From Symbiodinium natans (lineage: Eukaryota > Sar > Dinophyceae > Suessiales > Symbiodiniaceae), in assembly GCA_905221605.1 (NCBI GenBank), contig CAJNDS010002782.1, positions 198,001 through 262,000 of the forward strand: a stretch of DNA of 64,000 nt, given 5' to 3'. A program made the translations under genes and the position numbers. Every line of letters starts with the position of its first letter. Positions within the stretch are counted from its first letter, which is position 1. Below, one piece after another: positions 10,385 to 19,575 of the stretch. Under the pieces are notes generated by a model that saw only the letters and a program-made list of their open reading frames with translations, did no database searches and had not been told where the DNA came from.

Positions 10385-11056
10385 ATGAGCTGCATGTGGA
10401 TGGGGTGTTCGGCCATCATGAGCGCATGCTGCAGAGCACATTGTGGCTTCGGCACTCTGAGGATTCCCGGCATCACCGACAAACGGTTTGAAGGTGCCAG
10501 ACCCAACCTGTTACCACGCAAGTTTCCGGATGTGAGGTGCCTCTGCACGTCATGCCACCACTGTGCAGGCAAGATTCGACTGTGGTGGGATTCGAAGGGC
10601 CACGGCTTAATTGAATGCGAGGAGGCCTGATGTTGAAAAGCAATGAGGTCCATGGTTCGCTCTGTAGACGAACCTTGTGGAACGACCTGTTGAAAGCCTC
10701 GGGATGACCGATTACGCCTCGATTCGCCCTGCCCGGAAAGTAGCACTTGTTCAATGTGACAACGGTTCCTGTTTCAGCTGTAGGGGCCCCTCTTTGTTTG
10801 GACAGTGTGGGGTTTAAAAGCAACAAGTTGAAGCAATCAAAACAGCCCCGCCCAACGCTGTGTACAGGTCCGACTCAAGTTTCCGGGCCAAGACGGCGTG
10901 TTCCTGCACGACAGCCAGAGAAGGCAGGGCCAGTGTGGGAGATGCTTCCACATTGATCTTGGCTTCCTTGTCTTTTGTCTTGGGCCATGGGCCTGTATTG
11001 AATCCAGGCACTTCAAAAAAGGTGACGAGATCACCTTTGCAGTGCCCGTCGGCTAT
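10385..11056 (+). CDS. Two phase-linked exons (10385-10485, 10868 to at most 11056)
   Basis: Exon 10385-10485 starts after GGCAG and contains DELHVDGVFGHHERMLQS and LWLRHSEDSRHHRQT, ending at an ACG|GTTTGA donor in phase 0. Exon 10868 begins after TGTACAG in phase 0 and reads VRLKFPGQDGVFLHDSQ, later HFKKGDEITFAVPVGY before TAA at 11057. The phases agree across the 382-bp intron, which supports both frames. The second exon may be interrupted internally around 10940-10990. No family was recognised. Confidence 0.45.
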
Positions 11057-11419
11057 TAAAGCCGAAGCCAGAGAGAGAGAGGTATCAAGACAGGTCTGGC
11101 AGAAACCTGTTTGCGGGAACTGCTGTGCTGCGCCAGTTTACCTGCAGCTCCCTCTTGTTGGAGCGACTGGCCACATTGCTGTCAAGCCCAGGTTTGTGAA
11201 CTTTCGCGGGAGGCCACAAGCAACTGAGCTGAGACGCATGAAGCGCGATGAGAAGAGCTGAGTGTGGAAGAAAAGACCCACCGCTCGAAGGGCACTTTGC
11301 TGTCACAACCGCAGCTTGACTTGCTTCTGCGACTCCAGCTGTGCTCTCCGGTGAGATTTGCCTTCTCTGACCTCTGCTAGGCGATCTCTGCATCCGCCGG
11401 TTGGGCTCTGAGCATCCCT

Positions 11420-11580
11420 GTGTCCTTGAGCAGTCTAGCTCGCAAATCGCCCAGAACCTGCTTAGACCTCTTCGAACTCCATGTGCCACAACATGTTATC
11501 ATGAAGATCTTGAAGGTGGCGCTGATTCACGTGTACAATGGGGCCGACGGCAGCAAGCTAGAGGTGCCCGGGGCTCCCCC
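11420..11580 (+). CDS. Exon ending at the interstitial telomere-like array
   Basis: Open plus frame containing SPRTCLDLFELHVPQHV and ILKVALIHVYNGADGSKLEV, with a beta-strand-like hydrophobic alternation. The frame runs into the CCCTAAA array at 11579, so the exon must end at or just before it. This places the telomere-like array inside an intron or just past the gene. No domain is named. Confidence 0.38.
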
Positions 11581-11755
11581 ACCCTAAACCCTAAACCCCT
11601 AACCCGAAACCCCTAACCCTAAAGCCTAAAGCCTAAAGCCTAAACCCTAAACCCTAAACCCTAAACCCTAAACCCTAAACCCCTAACCCTAAACCCCTAA
11701 CCCTAAAGCCTAAACCCTAAACCCTAAAAACCCTAAACCCTAAACCCTAAACCCC
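11579..11755 (+). repeat. Interstitial telomere-like array, C-strand orientation (CCCTAAA variants)
   Basis: About 175 bases made of CCCTAAA, CCCCTAACCCTAA and AAGCCTA variants. It is paired with a TTTAGGG tract on the other side of a GC-rich spacer (see 11863-11891). Confidence 0.92.
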
Positions 11756-11862
11756 ACGTGAAGTCCATGAAAGCCCCCTTACTTGGCCCCTGCCTTAGAA
11801 TTGAGCCGCGCAGGTCCTGCGACGGGCGGTGGCGAGGCCGGAGCCTTGTGGTGATCTACTAG

Positions 11863-11891
11863 GGTTTGGGGTTTAGGGTTTAGGCATTAGG
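11863..11891 (+). repeat. Short TTTAGGG tract facing the CCCTAAA array
   Basis: Contains GGGTTTGGGGTTTAGGGTTTAG, the complement orientation of the array 108 bases to its left. Together they give the order CCCTAAA - spacer - TTTAGGG. Confidence 0.85.
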
Positions 11892-12029
11892 GATTCTCGC
11901 TCAGCCTTGAGGCAGCCAGCCAGCTTCGTCTTCGTTGGGTTTACCCGCGCTCTTGCCGGCGCTCGCTTAGTGAAATTGCAGGCCCGATCGCTGACGAACT
12001 CTGGTCTGAGAAATGCAGCCAGTACCTGC

Positions 12030-12140
12030 CATAGCTGCCCGCTTTCCGTCAGACATAACTACGCGTGTTATCACGCGCCAGGGGGTGGAATTCTATGCCT
12101 TCACAGCTCCACGTGACGGCATCATCCAGGTCCGCTGCGG
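12030..12140 (+). CDS. Exon of a putative extracellular beta-type domain
   Basis: The frame contains FPSDITTRVITRQGVEFYAF followed by TAPRDGIIQVRC. This resembles the 'Y-F-hydrophobic, turn, I-x-V' strands of extracellular beta-sandwich modules. Beyond 12140 the frame becomes an unbroken hydrophobic/Ser run, so the exon probably ends there. It lies on the same strand as the preceding exons, but membership in one gene is not shown. Confidence 0.38.
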
Positions 12141-12869
12141 GCTCACTAGCTGCCGACACATCTGCTCCTGCCACTCCTTGGCTGTCCTCGTCGTGCTCAT
12201 CGTCGATCTTGTTTCCAACGCGCTACTGCACCTGTGTCACCGGTCGTCCGATAGTTGTGTTGTGGTTCTTGCATGCTTGTGCCAGTGCCAAGCAGAGTTT
12301 TCGTAGTACCACCAGGGGCAGGATCGAACAGGTAAACGAGCCAACAATTGAATCAGTCTCGAGATGTCCCTGGGCTGTGCAGGTGGCTGTTTGGCGGCGC
12401 CTGGGTGATGTTGTTGCCGCCGGTTACAGGCCCACACGTCAGTAAAGAAATGTGCACAAAGCACATTCCAAAAGCATTGCGCCACCTATGTGCTACACAT
12501 GCTAGCGGCAGCAGCTGGACCCAAAACCCTGAGCTTTTGCCACCGCAGGGCAAAGCGAGCAGTTTGCATTCAATCCGTTTGAATCCCACCTGACGACGAA
12601 GACCAGTGAGGGGATGTTCGTAGCATGCAGTAAGCTCAGATTGCTGTCGTTGCGAAGCGGCGATAATTGTAAATGGTAAAGTTGATTCTTCATGTGGGGG
12701 GGGGGGGTTCTTCGGCCGTTCGTTCAACCGGTTCGCACAAGGCGACCTGGCGAGTCGACACCTATCACGGTGCGAAGCCCAGTCAGCCAGTGTTCGGCAA
12801 GTCTGCAGCTTTGACATCCGTGCTCTGCCCCACCATTTTTCTGCAGCTGGCTCACATAGTCCTTGGCTG

Positions 12870-12980
12870 GCTTGCAAGTGTCCCGAATGCACGGCTGTAT
12901 ATTTATCTTTGGAGCTCCTGCAGAGAGATGTTCGCGAAGAGGTGCCTTGTGCAGCGGCTACCAAGTGCAGTTTCTGAAAG
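12870..12980 (+). CDS. Possible exon interrupted by the inverted-repeat element
   Basis: Two plus frames read through into the left target-repeat copy: one as SGYQVQFLK, the other as LPSAVSER. On the far side of the element (from 15840) the same frames resume as FLKDSQQRCG or SERLAAEVRAVGAGDSL. Continuity across a precise removal of the element would restore either frame. This is suggestive only. Confidence 0.28.
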
Positions 12981-12986
12981 GGTGGG

Positions 12987-13195
12987 TACCGGCGAACAAC
13001 GAAAAACTACCGGCGGACAACGAAAGATGTCTCATAACAACGAAAGATAACAACGTAAACGGCCCGCCAGCATCGATCCAGGTCCGGCGGCAACTATCCC
13101 CTTCCGGCGAGCAACGAAAAACCCTTCTGCCGAGCATCGAACACCTGACTCCCAGCATCGAAAAACCCTCCGCCGAGCATCGAAAAACCTTTTGA
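12987..13195 (+). repeat. Subterminal ~20-bp direct repeats of the element (left side)
   Basis: Successive imperfect units: CGGCGAACAACGAAAAAC, CGGCGGACAACGAAAGAT, CGGCGAGCAACGAAAAACC, GCCGAGCATCGAACACC, CCCAGCATCGAAAAACC, GCCGAGCATCGAAAAACC. Three more units in the same orientation stand at 15721-15775, next to the right terminus. Confidence 0.8.
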
Positions 13196-13249
13196 CCAAG
13201 CATCTCAAACTCTGCAACCTTTGCAGGAAGACCACCATCGATACTTTTC

Positions 13250-13960
13250 AAAAGCCGTGCAAGCTTGCTTCAAATCAGATGATTTTTGTTTACGCATCAT
13301 GCGATCATGGTGTTTCATGGTGTTTGCAAATGGGAGGCGTTGCACCCCCTCCCCCCCCCAGCCTCCCCCAACCCCCACCACCTTTTAAGCCGTGCAAGCT
13401 TGCTCCAAAGCATATGAAGCTTTTTTAACCCATCACGCGATCATTGTGTTTGCAAATGGGGGGGGGGGGGGGGCTGCGCCCGCCCCCAACCCTCCACTTT
13501 TTTCAAGCTGTGCAAGCTTGCTTCAAATCGTATGAGTTTGTTCCAACCCATCATGCGATCATTGTGTTTGCAAATGGGGGGGGCTGCGCCCCCCCCCAAC
13601 CCCCCCGCTTCTTCAAGCCGTGCAAGCTTGCCTCAAAGCACATGAGTCGTCTTGTTCAGCCCATCGTGCGATCATTGTGTTTGCAAATGGGGGTGGGGGG
13701 GGGGAGGGGGCTGCGCCCCCCCCCAAACCCTCCTGCCTCAAATCAGATGAACCTCTTTTTTTAAGCCATCGTGCGATGATTGTGTTTGCAAATGGGGGCC
13801 GTGCAAGCTTGCTTCAAAGCATATTCATATGAGTCTTCTTCCAACCCATCGTGTGATCATTGTGTTTGCAAATGGGGGGGGGGGGGCCGTGCCCCCCCCC
13901 CCCCCGCCCCCGGCGCCCCGCTTTTTTTAAGCCGTGCAAGCTTGCTTCAAAGAATGATGA
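13250..13960 (+). repeat. ~115-bp satellite-like tandem repeat inside the element
   Basis: About seven units, each opening with a GCCGTGCAAGCTTGCTTC core (13252, 13388, 13505, 13616, a truncated unit near 13735, 13799, 13930), then an AAATCATATGA-like segment, a CATCGTGCGATCATTGTG segment, GTTTGCAAATGGG, and poly-G/poly-C tracts of variable length. Another copy of the core stands at 14831. Confidence 0.85.
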
Positions 13961-15200
13961 AATTTTTTTTGGCCCCCCCCCCCCAGTTTTGCTATGGACA
14001 TATAGAGAATTTTAAATGGAGGTTTGTTGTCCTATGTAAATGCACACCAATAGAGCGTTCCCTTTGTAAATGTAGAGAAAATCATGGTTTTCTACAGAAA
14101 CATGTTTCCGACGGAAATATTGACGGTTTTCCTATGAAAATATAGAGAACCGCCTGCCCCCCCACCACCCCCGCCCACACAACACAACCCTTCCCCCCCC
14201 CAAAACAAAAAAACAAAAAAACAACGACCACCCCATGTCATCGTCTACATGGGACGTTGTCAAAGAATGCTGTTGGGATGGTGCTTCTTTAGTGTTTGTT
14301 GGACTCGGAGGTTTCTTAGAGAGGAGGGTTGCCTGGGGTCAAGCAAGTGAACTTCTTAACGGCCTCTTCAGTACGGACTAAGCCTTTCTACCTTGCCAGG
14401 GGGGGAGGGGCTGAGGGGGTGGGCTATGTTCAACCGAAACTGGAGAGATTCGGCTGTAGCCTATGCCAGAACTGAAACTGAAAACAGGCGAGGGGGCCTT
14501 TGTTAAAACCGAAACTGAAAAGATTCGGCTGCAATTTTGCGAAACTGAAGAGTTCTGGCTGCAACCCTGACAAGGGGGCTGGGGGCCGATGTTAGAACCG
14601 AAATGACAGGGAGTTAGAACCGAAATTGAACAGAATCGGCTGTAAACCTCAACTCGAGAGACCCTAACCCCCCAAACTCGAACCCTCAACCACAGAGCCT
14701 AAAACCCTCAACTCTAAAACCCTCGACGCTACCCCCAAAGCCCCTTGGATACACCAAAGACGGCCCCTACACTCCCTGGTTTAGGGTTTAGGGTTGAGGG
14801 TCGCGCAGCCCCGCTCCCCCCGCTTTTTACAAGCCGTGCAAGCTTGCTTCAAATCATATGAATGTCTTGCTATGGACATATAGTGACAAGATGTAGTTTT
14901 TTGTCCTATGACAAGATGTAGTTTTTTGTCCTATGGAAATACACAGAACTGGCTGACCCTCCCCCACCACCCCCACCCACACAAAACAAAACCTCCCCCC
15001 CCCAATAAAAAAAAAAGACCACCCCATATCATCGTCTACATGGGACTTTGTCAAAGAATGCTGTTGGGATGGTGTTTTTTTGCTCGAGGTTTCTTAGAGA
15101 TGAGGGCTACCTCGGATCAAGCAAGTCGTTAACGTCAAGGCCTGAACTTCCTAACGGCCTCTTCAGTACGGACTAAACTAAACCTCTTTATACCGGGGGG
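13929..15200 (+). repeat. ~900-bp direct duplication inside the element
   Basis: The segment from about 13929 to 14390 recurs from about 14828 to 15195. Shared landmarks include GCTATGGACATATAG, CATCGTCTACATGGGAC, GTCAAAGAATGCTGTTGGGA and CGGCCTCTTCAGTACGGACT. Between the copies lie AACCGAAACTGAAAAGATTC-type repeats (about 14430-14650) and degenerate CCCTAAC/TTTAGGG tracts. Confidence 0.8.
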
Positions 15201-15256
15201 GGAGCGAGGGGCCTATATGTTATTGCCGAGCTCCCGTCGTCCGTCCCCGAACTCCC

Positions 15257-15720
15257 GTCCCGTCCCGTCCCGTCCCGTCCCGTCCCGTCCCGTCCCGTCC
15301 CGTCCGGTCCCGTTTCCCGTGGTCCCGTCCGTCCCGTCCCGTCCCGTCCCGTCCCGTCCCGTCCCGTCCCGTCCCGTCCCGTCCCGTCCCGTCCCGTCCC
15401 CCGTCCCGTCCCGTCCCGTCCCGTCCCGTCCCGTCCCGTCCCGTCCCGTCCCGTCCCGTCCCGTCCCGTCCCGTCCCGTCCCGTCCCGTCCCGTCCCGTC
15501 CCGTCCCGTCCCGTCCCGTCCCGTCCCGTCCCGTCCCGTCCCGTCCCGTCCCGTCCCGTCCCGTCCCGTCCCGTCCCGTCCCGTCCCGTCCCGTCCCGTC
15601 CCGTCCCGTCCCGTCCCGTCCCGTCCCGTCCCGTCCCGTCCCTCCCGTCCCGTCCCGCCCCGTCCCGCCCCGCCCCGCCCCGGCCCGGCCCGGCCCGTCC
15701 CGTCCCGTCCCGTCCGGTCC
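15257..15720 (+). repeat. CCCGT pentanucleotide array (~90 copies)
   Basis: Nearly pure (CCCGT)n with a few interruptions (15303-15332, 15398, 15642) and a CCCGC-rich right edge. Five is not a multiple of three, so all six frames stay open and give pentapeptide-periodic frames of more than 180 codons; these are artefacts. Confidence 0.97.
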
Positions 15721-15839
15721 CGTCGGCGGACATCGAAAACCAACTGGCGGACATCGAACGAGAACCGGCGAACATCCATAGGTCACATCTTGTCTTTTGT
15801 TGTCATGATGACTTTTTCGTTGTTCGCCGGTAATATTCC

Positions 15840-15948
15840 GTTTCTGAAAGACTCGCAGCAGAGGTGCGGGCGGTCGGCGCCGGGGACTCACTCAGCCCAG
15901 GGAGGCGGGGGCGCGCAACGCCGAGCTGGGTCAAAGTTTAAAACATGA
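15840..15948 (+). CDS. Possible resumption of the interrupted exon
   Basis: After the right-hand copy of the 11-mer the plus strand stays open in two frames (FLKDSQQRCGRSAPGTHSA or SERLAAEVRAVGAGDSLSPG). See the entry at 12870-12980. No downstream border was fixed. Confidence 0.25.
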
Positions 15949-16199
15949 ACAGGTGCTTTGGGCCAAGAGTGCACTCAGCTTCAGGGTAATGTGAGAGGTC
16001 CAGGCCCTGGTAGCCCAATCATGCACGCATGTTGGCGCACATAGGATCGCTACTCCGGCCTCCTTATAAACGATCATGAACGGACAGCTGCGATTTCTGC
16101 CATTGTCGCCTCATAGTGACTTGTTGGTGCGTTGCCCGAGAGGATCGGTGCTCGCGTCGGCCCCCTTGCTGACCTGTACCAGCGGAAGGAGTTTGACAG

Positions 16200-16345
16200 G
16201 ATGCCTGGGACAGTGACTTCTCTTGCAAAGCTTTCGTGCCTGAGGGGGACATCTGGGGACATTTGGGTCCTCTATCATATGATTGGCAGGAGTGCGTTGG
16301 TATACTGGGAATCCTTTTGGGTGCCGACCTCCTTTGCAGGCCGTG
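16200..16345 (+). CDS. Exon, unknown protein
   Basis: An in-frame TGA at 16194 and an AG at 16199 precede the frame DAWDSDFSCKAFVPEGDIWG, which continues HLGPLSYDWQECVGILG with four aromatic and three cysteine residues well spread. The downstream border is uncertain. It is a plus-strand neighbour of the element-interrupted exon. Confidence 0.38.
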
Positions 16346-16447
16346 CTGCTCAGTTATGCTGGGCACGCCCTGAAGCTAGCAAGCTGCAGCTAGCTGCACC
16401 AAAAACCAGCTTAGGCCTAGGCGGCCTTTTCTTGGCTTGCCTGCCAC

Positions 16448-16921
16448 GTGAAGCATACCCCTGAGCAGGTGCCAAAAACTCAGCTGCCAAGCCGGAGGCC
16501 GAGCTTCAGCACTCGCGGCAAGACTATGCGCTGTCATCATGTCATGACACTTGGGACGGTTCTGGTCCCAGGATCTGGTGCGGAGCACCAAAAGCTGGCG
16601 TTGCCGAGGTTCCGAAGATCGCCCCCAGCCCAAGCCAAGGGTACCGGCAAGCGTGAACGCCGAGAGGCACAAAGACATGGCCCAGATGCAGCGCAGGCAG
16701 CCAAAACAGAGGAGCCCACAGCCCAGAGTATCCCAGAGTTCATTGAAGCTTGTCTGATATGGGCTTATGATGACTGTACTGGCTTTCAGAGCTCTGGAAG
16801 CAGCAATTACAGCTGCGATGATGGTCAGTGTATGCAGCCCTGGGGTCTTGCTAGCGACTCGCGATACCTTCGTGTTCTGCAGGACACCGGGACGGCCCTG
16901 ACGAAGGCAGTCAGAAGGTGA
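16448..16921 (+). CDS. Open frame, basic then Cys/Ser-rich, unknown
   Basis: A 157-codon frame containing a Lys/Arg/Gln-rich part (AQAKGTGKRERREAQRHG) and then EACLIWAYDDCTGFQSS. A competing frame exists (16551-16757), so only part of this is likely to be exon. Splice borders were not fixed. Confidence 0.28.
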   Translation: MKHTPEQVPKTQLPSRRPSFSTRGKTMRCHHVMTLGTVLVPGSGAEHQKLALPRFRRSPPAQAKGTGKRERREAQRHGPDAAQAAKTEEPTAQSIPEFIEACLIWAYDDCTGFQSSGSSNYSCDDGQCMQPWGLASDSRYLRVLQDTGTALTKAVRR

Positions 16922-17107
16922 AAATGCAGCAACTCCACAGTTGCCTGTGAGGTTGAACCCGATGCTGCCCTAGGCCCTAGACCTGGAAAAGGGACATACA
17001 CCACACCCGACTCTTCGGCCAGGCAGAGGCCTTCTCAGAGATCTACCGCAGGAAAGTCAGCCTGGCAGCCTTGGGCATCTGGGCGGGTTGAGGGGGATCT
17101 CAACAGT

Positions 17108-17702
17108 ATGAGGCCCTTGCACCGTGACGTAGCCCTGCATATTGTCCCGCATTACATGCGTGATGTTGTCCTGGGCGACATCAATCCTCAGATGGGTTGC
17201 AGGACCATGCCGATTCTGCAAGCCTGGTTTTGTAATTGCGGGTATTGCAAGTCGTGGGTGTATATGAGCGAGAATATGTGCGACATGGTTTGTTCACGTA
17301 GCTCGTCCGGGCGCAATCAATACAAAGATGTGATCGTTCACGGCGTTCACGGGCCGGGAAGAAGGGCTCGCAGGGCAAAGCTGCAGTCTCCACTTGTCGC
17401 CCTGATCCAGCAACTGACGCTCCCAAGCTACGGCCACGGAATCATTTCAGAAGCAAGTATCTCGAAGACGTTTCAGGCTGGCCAACGAGCGTTTCGGACC
17501 ATCACGACATGCGCTTTGAGCGCACACGCTCGCGCGAAGTTTGCTTTCGGAGTTGAAGGCTCGACTGTGTCTCAAGGCTGAGGATGGGGCCGGTGCGGTG
17601 CCTAAGCGATGAATCATTCAATGCCAGCTGCAGCCTGTGGTTGACGTGCGTCATGGCGCTGTTTGTTTATTATCACCATCAATCCGCACAGTGTGACATG
17701 TA
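17108..17702 (+). CDS. Last plus-strand exon candidates before the strand switch
   Basis: Two frames compete. One, from 17108 to 17581, includes GDINPQMGCRTMPILQAWFC and a Cys pattern. The other, from about 17450 to a TAG at 17700-17702, includes RCLSDESFNASCSLWL followed by a short hydrophobic stretch. Either would end a plus-strand gene at about 17.6-17.7 kb, abutting the minus-strand exon at 17651-17935. Confidence 0.28.
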
Positions 17703-17935
17703 GGATGCACGGCTTGTAGGGATTTTACAGCAAGTTTGTCGGGGTCTTGGTTGTGGCACTGCCTGCCAGGTTTGGCCGGGATTACTGTCACGTTCTGGGC
17801 CAGGGTCTGGCTCCCAATTTGGTTCTTGGAATTGTTGGAGTCTGGAGGTTGCAAGACGGTTTGAGTTGTTGATGTGATGTCTGTGACGTAGAATGTGAGG
17901 CTGGTCACAGACCAAGTGTGATTCTCATTCAGCTT
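17651..17935 (-). CDS. Exon of a putative extracellular protein (minus strand)
   Basis: The minus frame starts after AATTAG (an in-frame TAA precedes) and reads NENHTWSVTSLTFYVTDITS, then QTVLQPPDSNNSKNQIG and LAQNVTVIPAKPGRQCHNQD. It has several N-glycosylation sequons (NHT, NNS, NVT) and beta-strand alternation, close in style to the exons at 4820-5020. The end of the exon is uncertain; it converges with the plus-strand frame ending at 17702. Confidence 0.4.
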   Translation of the reverse strand, partial: KLNENHTWSVTSLTFYVTDITSTTQTVLQPPDSNNSKNQIGSQTLAQNVTVIPAKPGRQCHNQDPDKLAVKSLQAVHPTCHTVRIDGDNKQTAP

Positions 17936-18585
17936 AGCTAATTATTTCGGCACAATTGTTTCCCTGTAACTGGCCAGATGAGAAGAGCCCGATCTTGTCC
18001 GGGAGCTGTAGTTCTCCACGACTTGTCAGTGCAGCAGCTGCATCTTGGGCTGTGAGTCGAGCGGCTCAAAAGGCGGACTGCCCTTTTCGGCTCAAGCATC
18101 GTTTGCCTGCCAAGTCCAGTCAGTGACGCCACAACGCAGCCATCGAAAGCACAGAGCCGAACAGAGTGATCTGGCTAATTAAAGGTCGTAGGCCAGAATG
18201 GACCGGTGCAAACAAGCTTGCTACATTTCTTGTTCTCCGCTTCTAAGGCAAAGAGCGCACATCGCATAGAAAACCAGCTTCATGCATCCTATGAAAGAAC
18301 AAGGACGTGGAACAGCCTTGCGTCTTTCACAGCAGCCGTCCTACAAAACTGTGCGCTGTGTACTGGTGCTGAAGACAAAGGGCTTCGGTCCCGGCTGCTG
18401 CCCCAGCTTTTGTCTTGGTATGGAGAGACCTTCAGTTGCTTCTAATATCGCCAACTCTGCCTGTCCAATGCTCTGAATGCCGACCAGGCAGACGAAGATA
18501 ATGTGTCGAGCTCAACTTGTCCCATGCCTTTGACGCGCGTGACAAGTTTATCGGCACCGACGCTCGTTGGTGGATGCGCAATTGT

Positions 18586-18675
18586 TGAAAGCCCCCTTCA
18601 AAGCCCCCTTGAAGCCTCCATTTAAGCCCCCCTTTAAGCCCCCCTTTAAGCCCCCCTTTAAGCCCCCCTTGGACC
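18586..18675 (+). repeat. 12-bp minisatellite (AAGCCCCCCTTT), 5-6 copies
   Basis: In-phase repeats (12 bp = 4 codons) that keep long frames open on both strands: PPFK tetrapeptides on plus, GGLK tetrapeptides on minus. The flanking frame on either strand is protein-like, so this may be a repeat within a coding exon, strand undecided. Confidence 0.75.
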
Positions 18676-18839
18676 CAGTGGGCCTTGAAAAAGAATGCCC
18701 TTCCAGGCGAGATGGCAAGGTCTCGGTGTACTCCAAGGACTTAGCCGCTGAAGCAGTGAGGTCCTTAGCAGCAGTGACGCCGGCAGTCTTCTTCTGACAA
18801 AGCCGTGGGCAGCTTGTAAGCAGCAAACACCAGAAGCCT

Positions 18840-18898
18840 CTCAAGCTCTTTGCTCTTCTTTGCTCTTCGTTGCCCTTCTTTGCTCTTCTTGGCTCATG
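18840..18898 (+). repeat. Short TTTGCTCTTC tandem repeat
   Basis: Five or so imperfect copies of a decamer CTTTGCTCTT. Confidence 0.75.
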
Positions 18899-19197
18899 CT
18901 ACTCAGACTCCAACACGGAGTGCCAGGCTCCCAGAGATCGCGCCTCCGTGTTGGCGGGTGCTCAGGAGTTGGGCTGACATTCGAAAATCTTCGATAGCCA
19001 GCAGTCCACAGTTGGGATGTGCGCGTGCAGCACAGGGTGAAGTCGGTGAAGTCATGTAGGGTGCTTCAACTTGTTCACAGAGCTGCACGGTTTGTAGTCT
19101 GCGGAAAACCTAAAACCTCCGTTGATGGCAGGATGCCCTATTCTCTGCTCCAAGTGCAGAGGTGCCCTGGATCATCGATTGGCACACTAAGTGATAG

Positions 19198-19440
19198 GAG
19201 CCCGGTAGTAGATGTAGACAACCGAAAGAATGGCTGTGGCAGCAAGAAGGACATGAGGGTTGTTCTTAAAGGTCCGTGTCATGAATCCGCCGAAGGGACA
19301 CGCAAATGTCTGAATGAACAGCACGTAGCTTATCTCCAACACTTGCACAGAAACCTCAATAGCAACCCGACATGTCTGGCAGCGGGCGATTATGCTAGGC
19401 AGGCCCCAAACCTCCTCACCGCGCGCAGCAAAGGTTTGTA
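19198..19440 (-). CDS. Tentative membrane-protein exon (minus strand)
   Basis: The minus frame contains VSVQVLEISYVLFIQTFACP and, after a basic/aromatic link, NNPHVLLAATAILSVVYIYY, two hydrophobic spans that could be transmembrane, then RAPIT and a stop. A plus-strand frame of 140 codons (19019-19441) competes. Hydrophobic frames can arise as frame-shifted shadows here, so this is a cautious call. Confidence 0.3.
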
Positions 19441-19444
19441 ACAG

Positions 19445-19575
19445 CGGGGTCGTTTTGCGTCTCCGCGGAAGCTCCGGGGAAGCGACGACTCAAATCCGCG
19501 AAGTTTAGCGCGAACTCCGCGGAAGCACCTCGGAAGCTCCGCGGAAGCTCCCCAGAAGCTCCCCGGAAGCCTGCG
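19445..19575 (+). repeat. Degenerate CGCGGAAGCTCC repeats
   Basis: Recurrent (C)GCGGAAGCTCC motifs at irregular 12-30 bp spacing, with a few related motifs again at 19848-19930. Confidence 0.6.

Larger units (their letters stand above)
12987..15832. mobile_element. 2.85-kb terminal-inverted-repeat element with flanking 11-bp direct repeats (introner-like candidate)
   Basis: The left end TACCGGCGAACAACGAAAAA (12987-13006) is repeated perfectly in reverse complement at 15813-15832. Inside the termini weaker similarity continues for roughly 50 bases. Just outside them the same 11-mer GTTTCTGAAAG occurs in direct orientation at 12970-12980 and 15840-15850, as expected of a target-site duplication, with 6-7 unmatched bases between it and each 20-mer. 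Subterminal direct repeats of about 20 bp (CGGCGRACAWCGAAAAACC type) occur at 12990-13195 and 15721-15775. No transposase frame is visible, so it would be non-autonomous. The right-hand direct repeat ends in AG, so it could serve as a splice acceptor. Confidence 0.6.

Noticed and set aside
15188-15948. Long frames of 188-243 codons on both strands (PVPSR/DGTGR repeats)
   Set aside because: They are produced by the CCCGT pentanucleotide array, which has no stop codon in any frame.
18078-18093. Second spliced-leader-like sequence (GCCCTTTTCGGCTCAAG)
   Set aside because: It needs a substitution and an insertion to match the leader, and no intronless frame follows; treated as chance.
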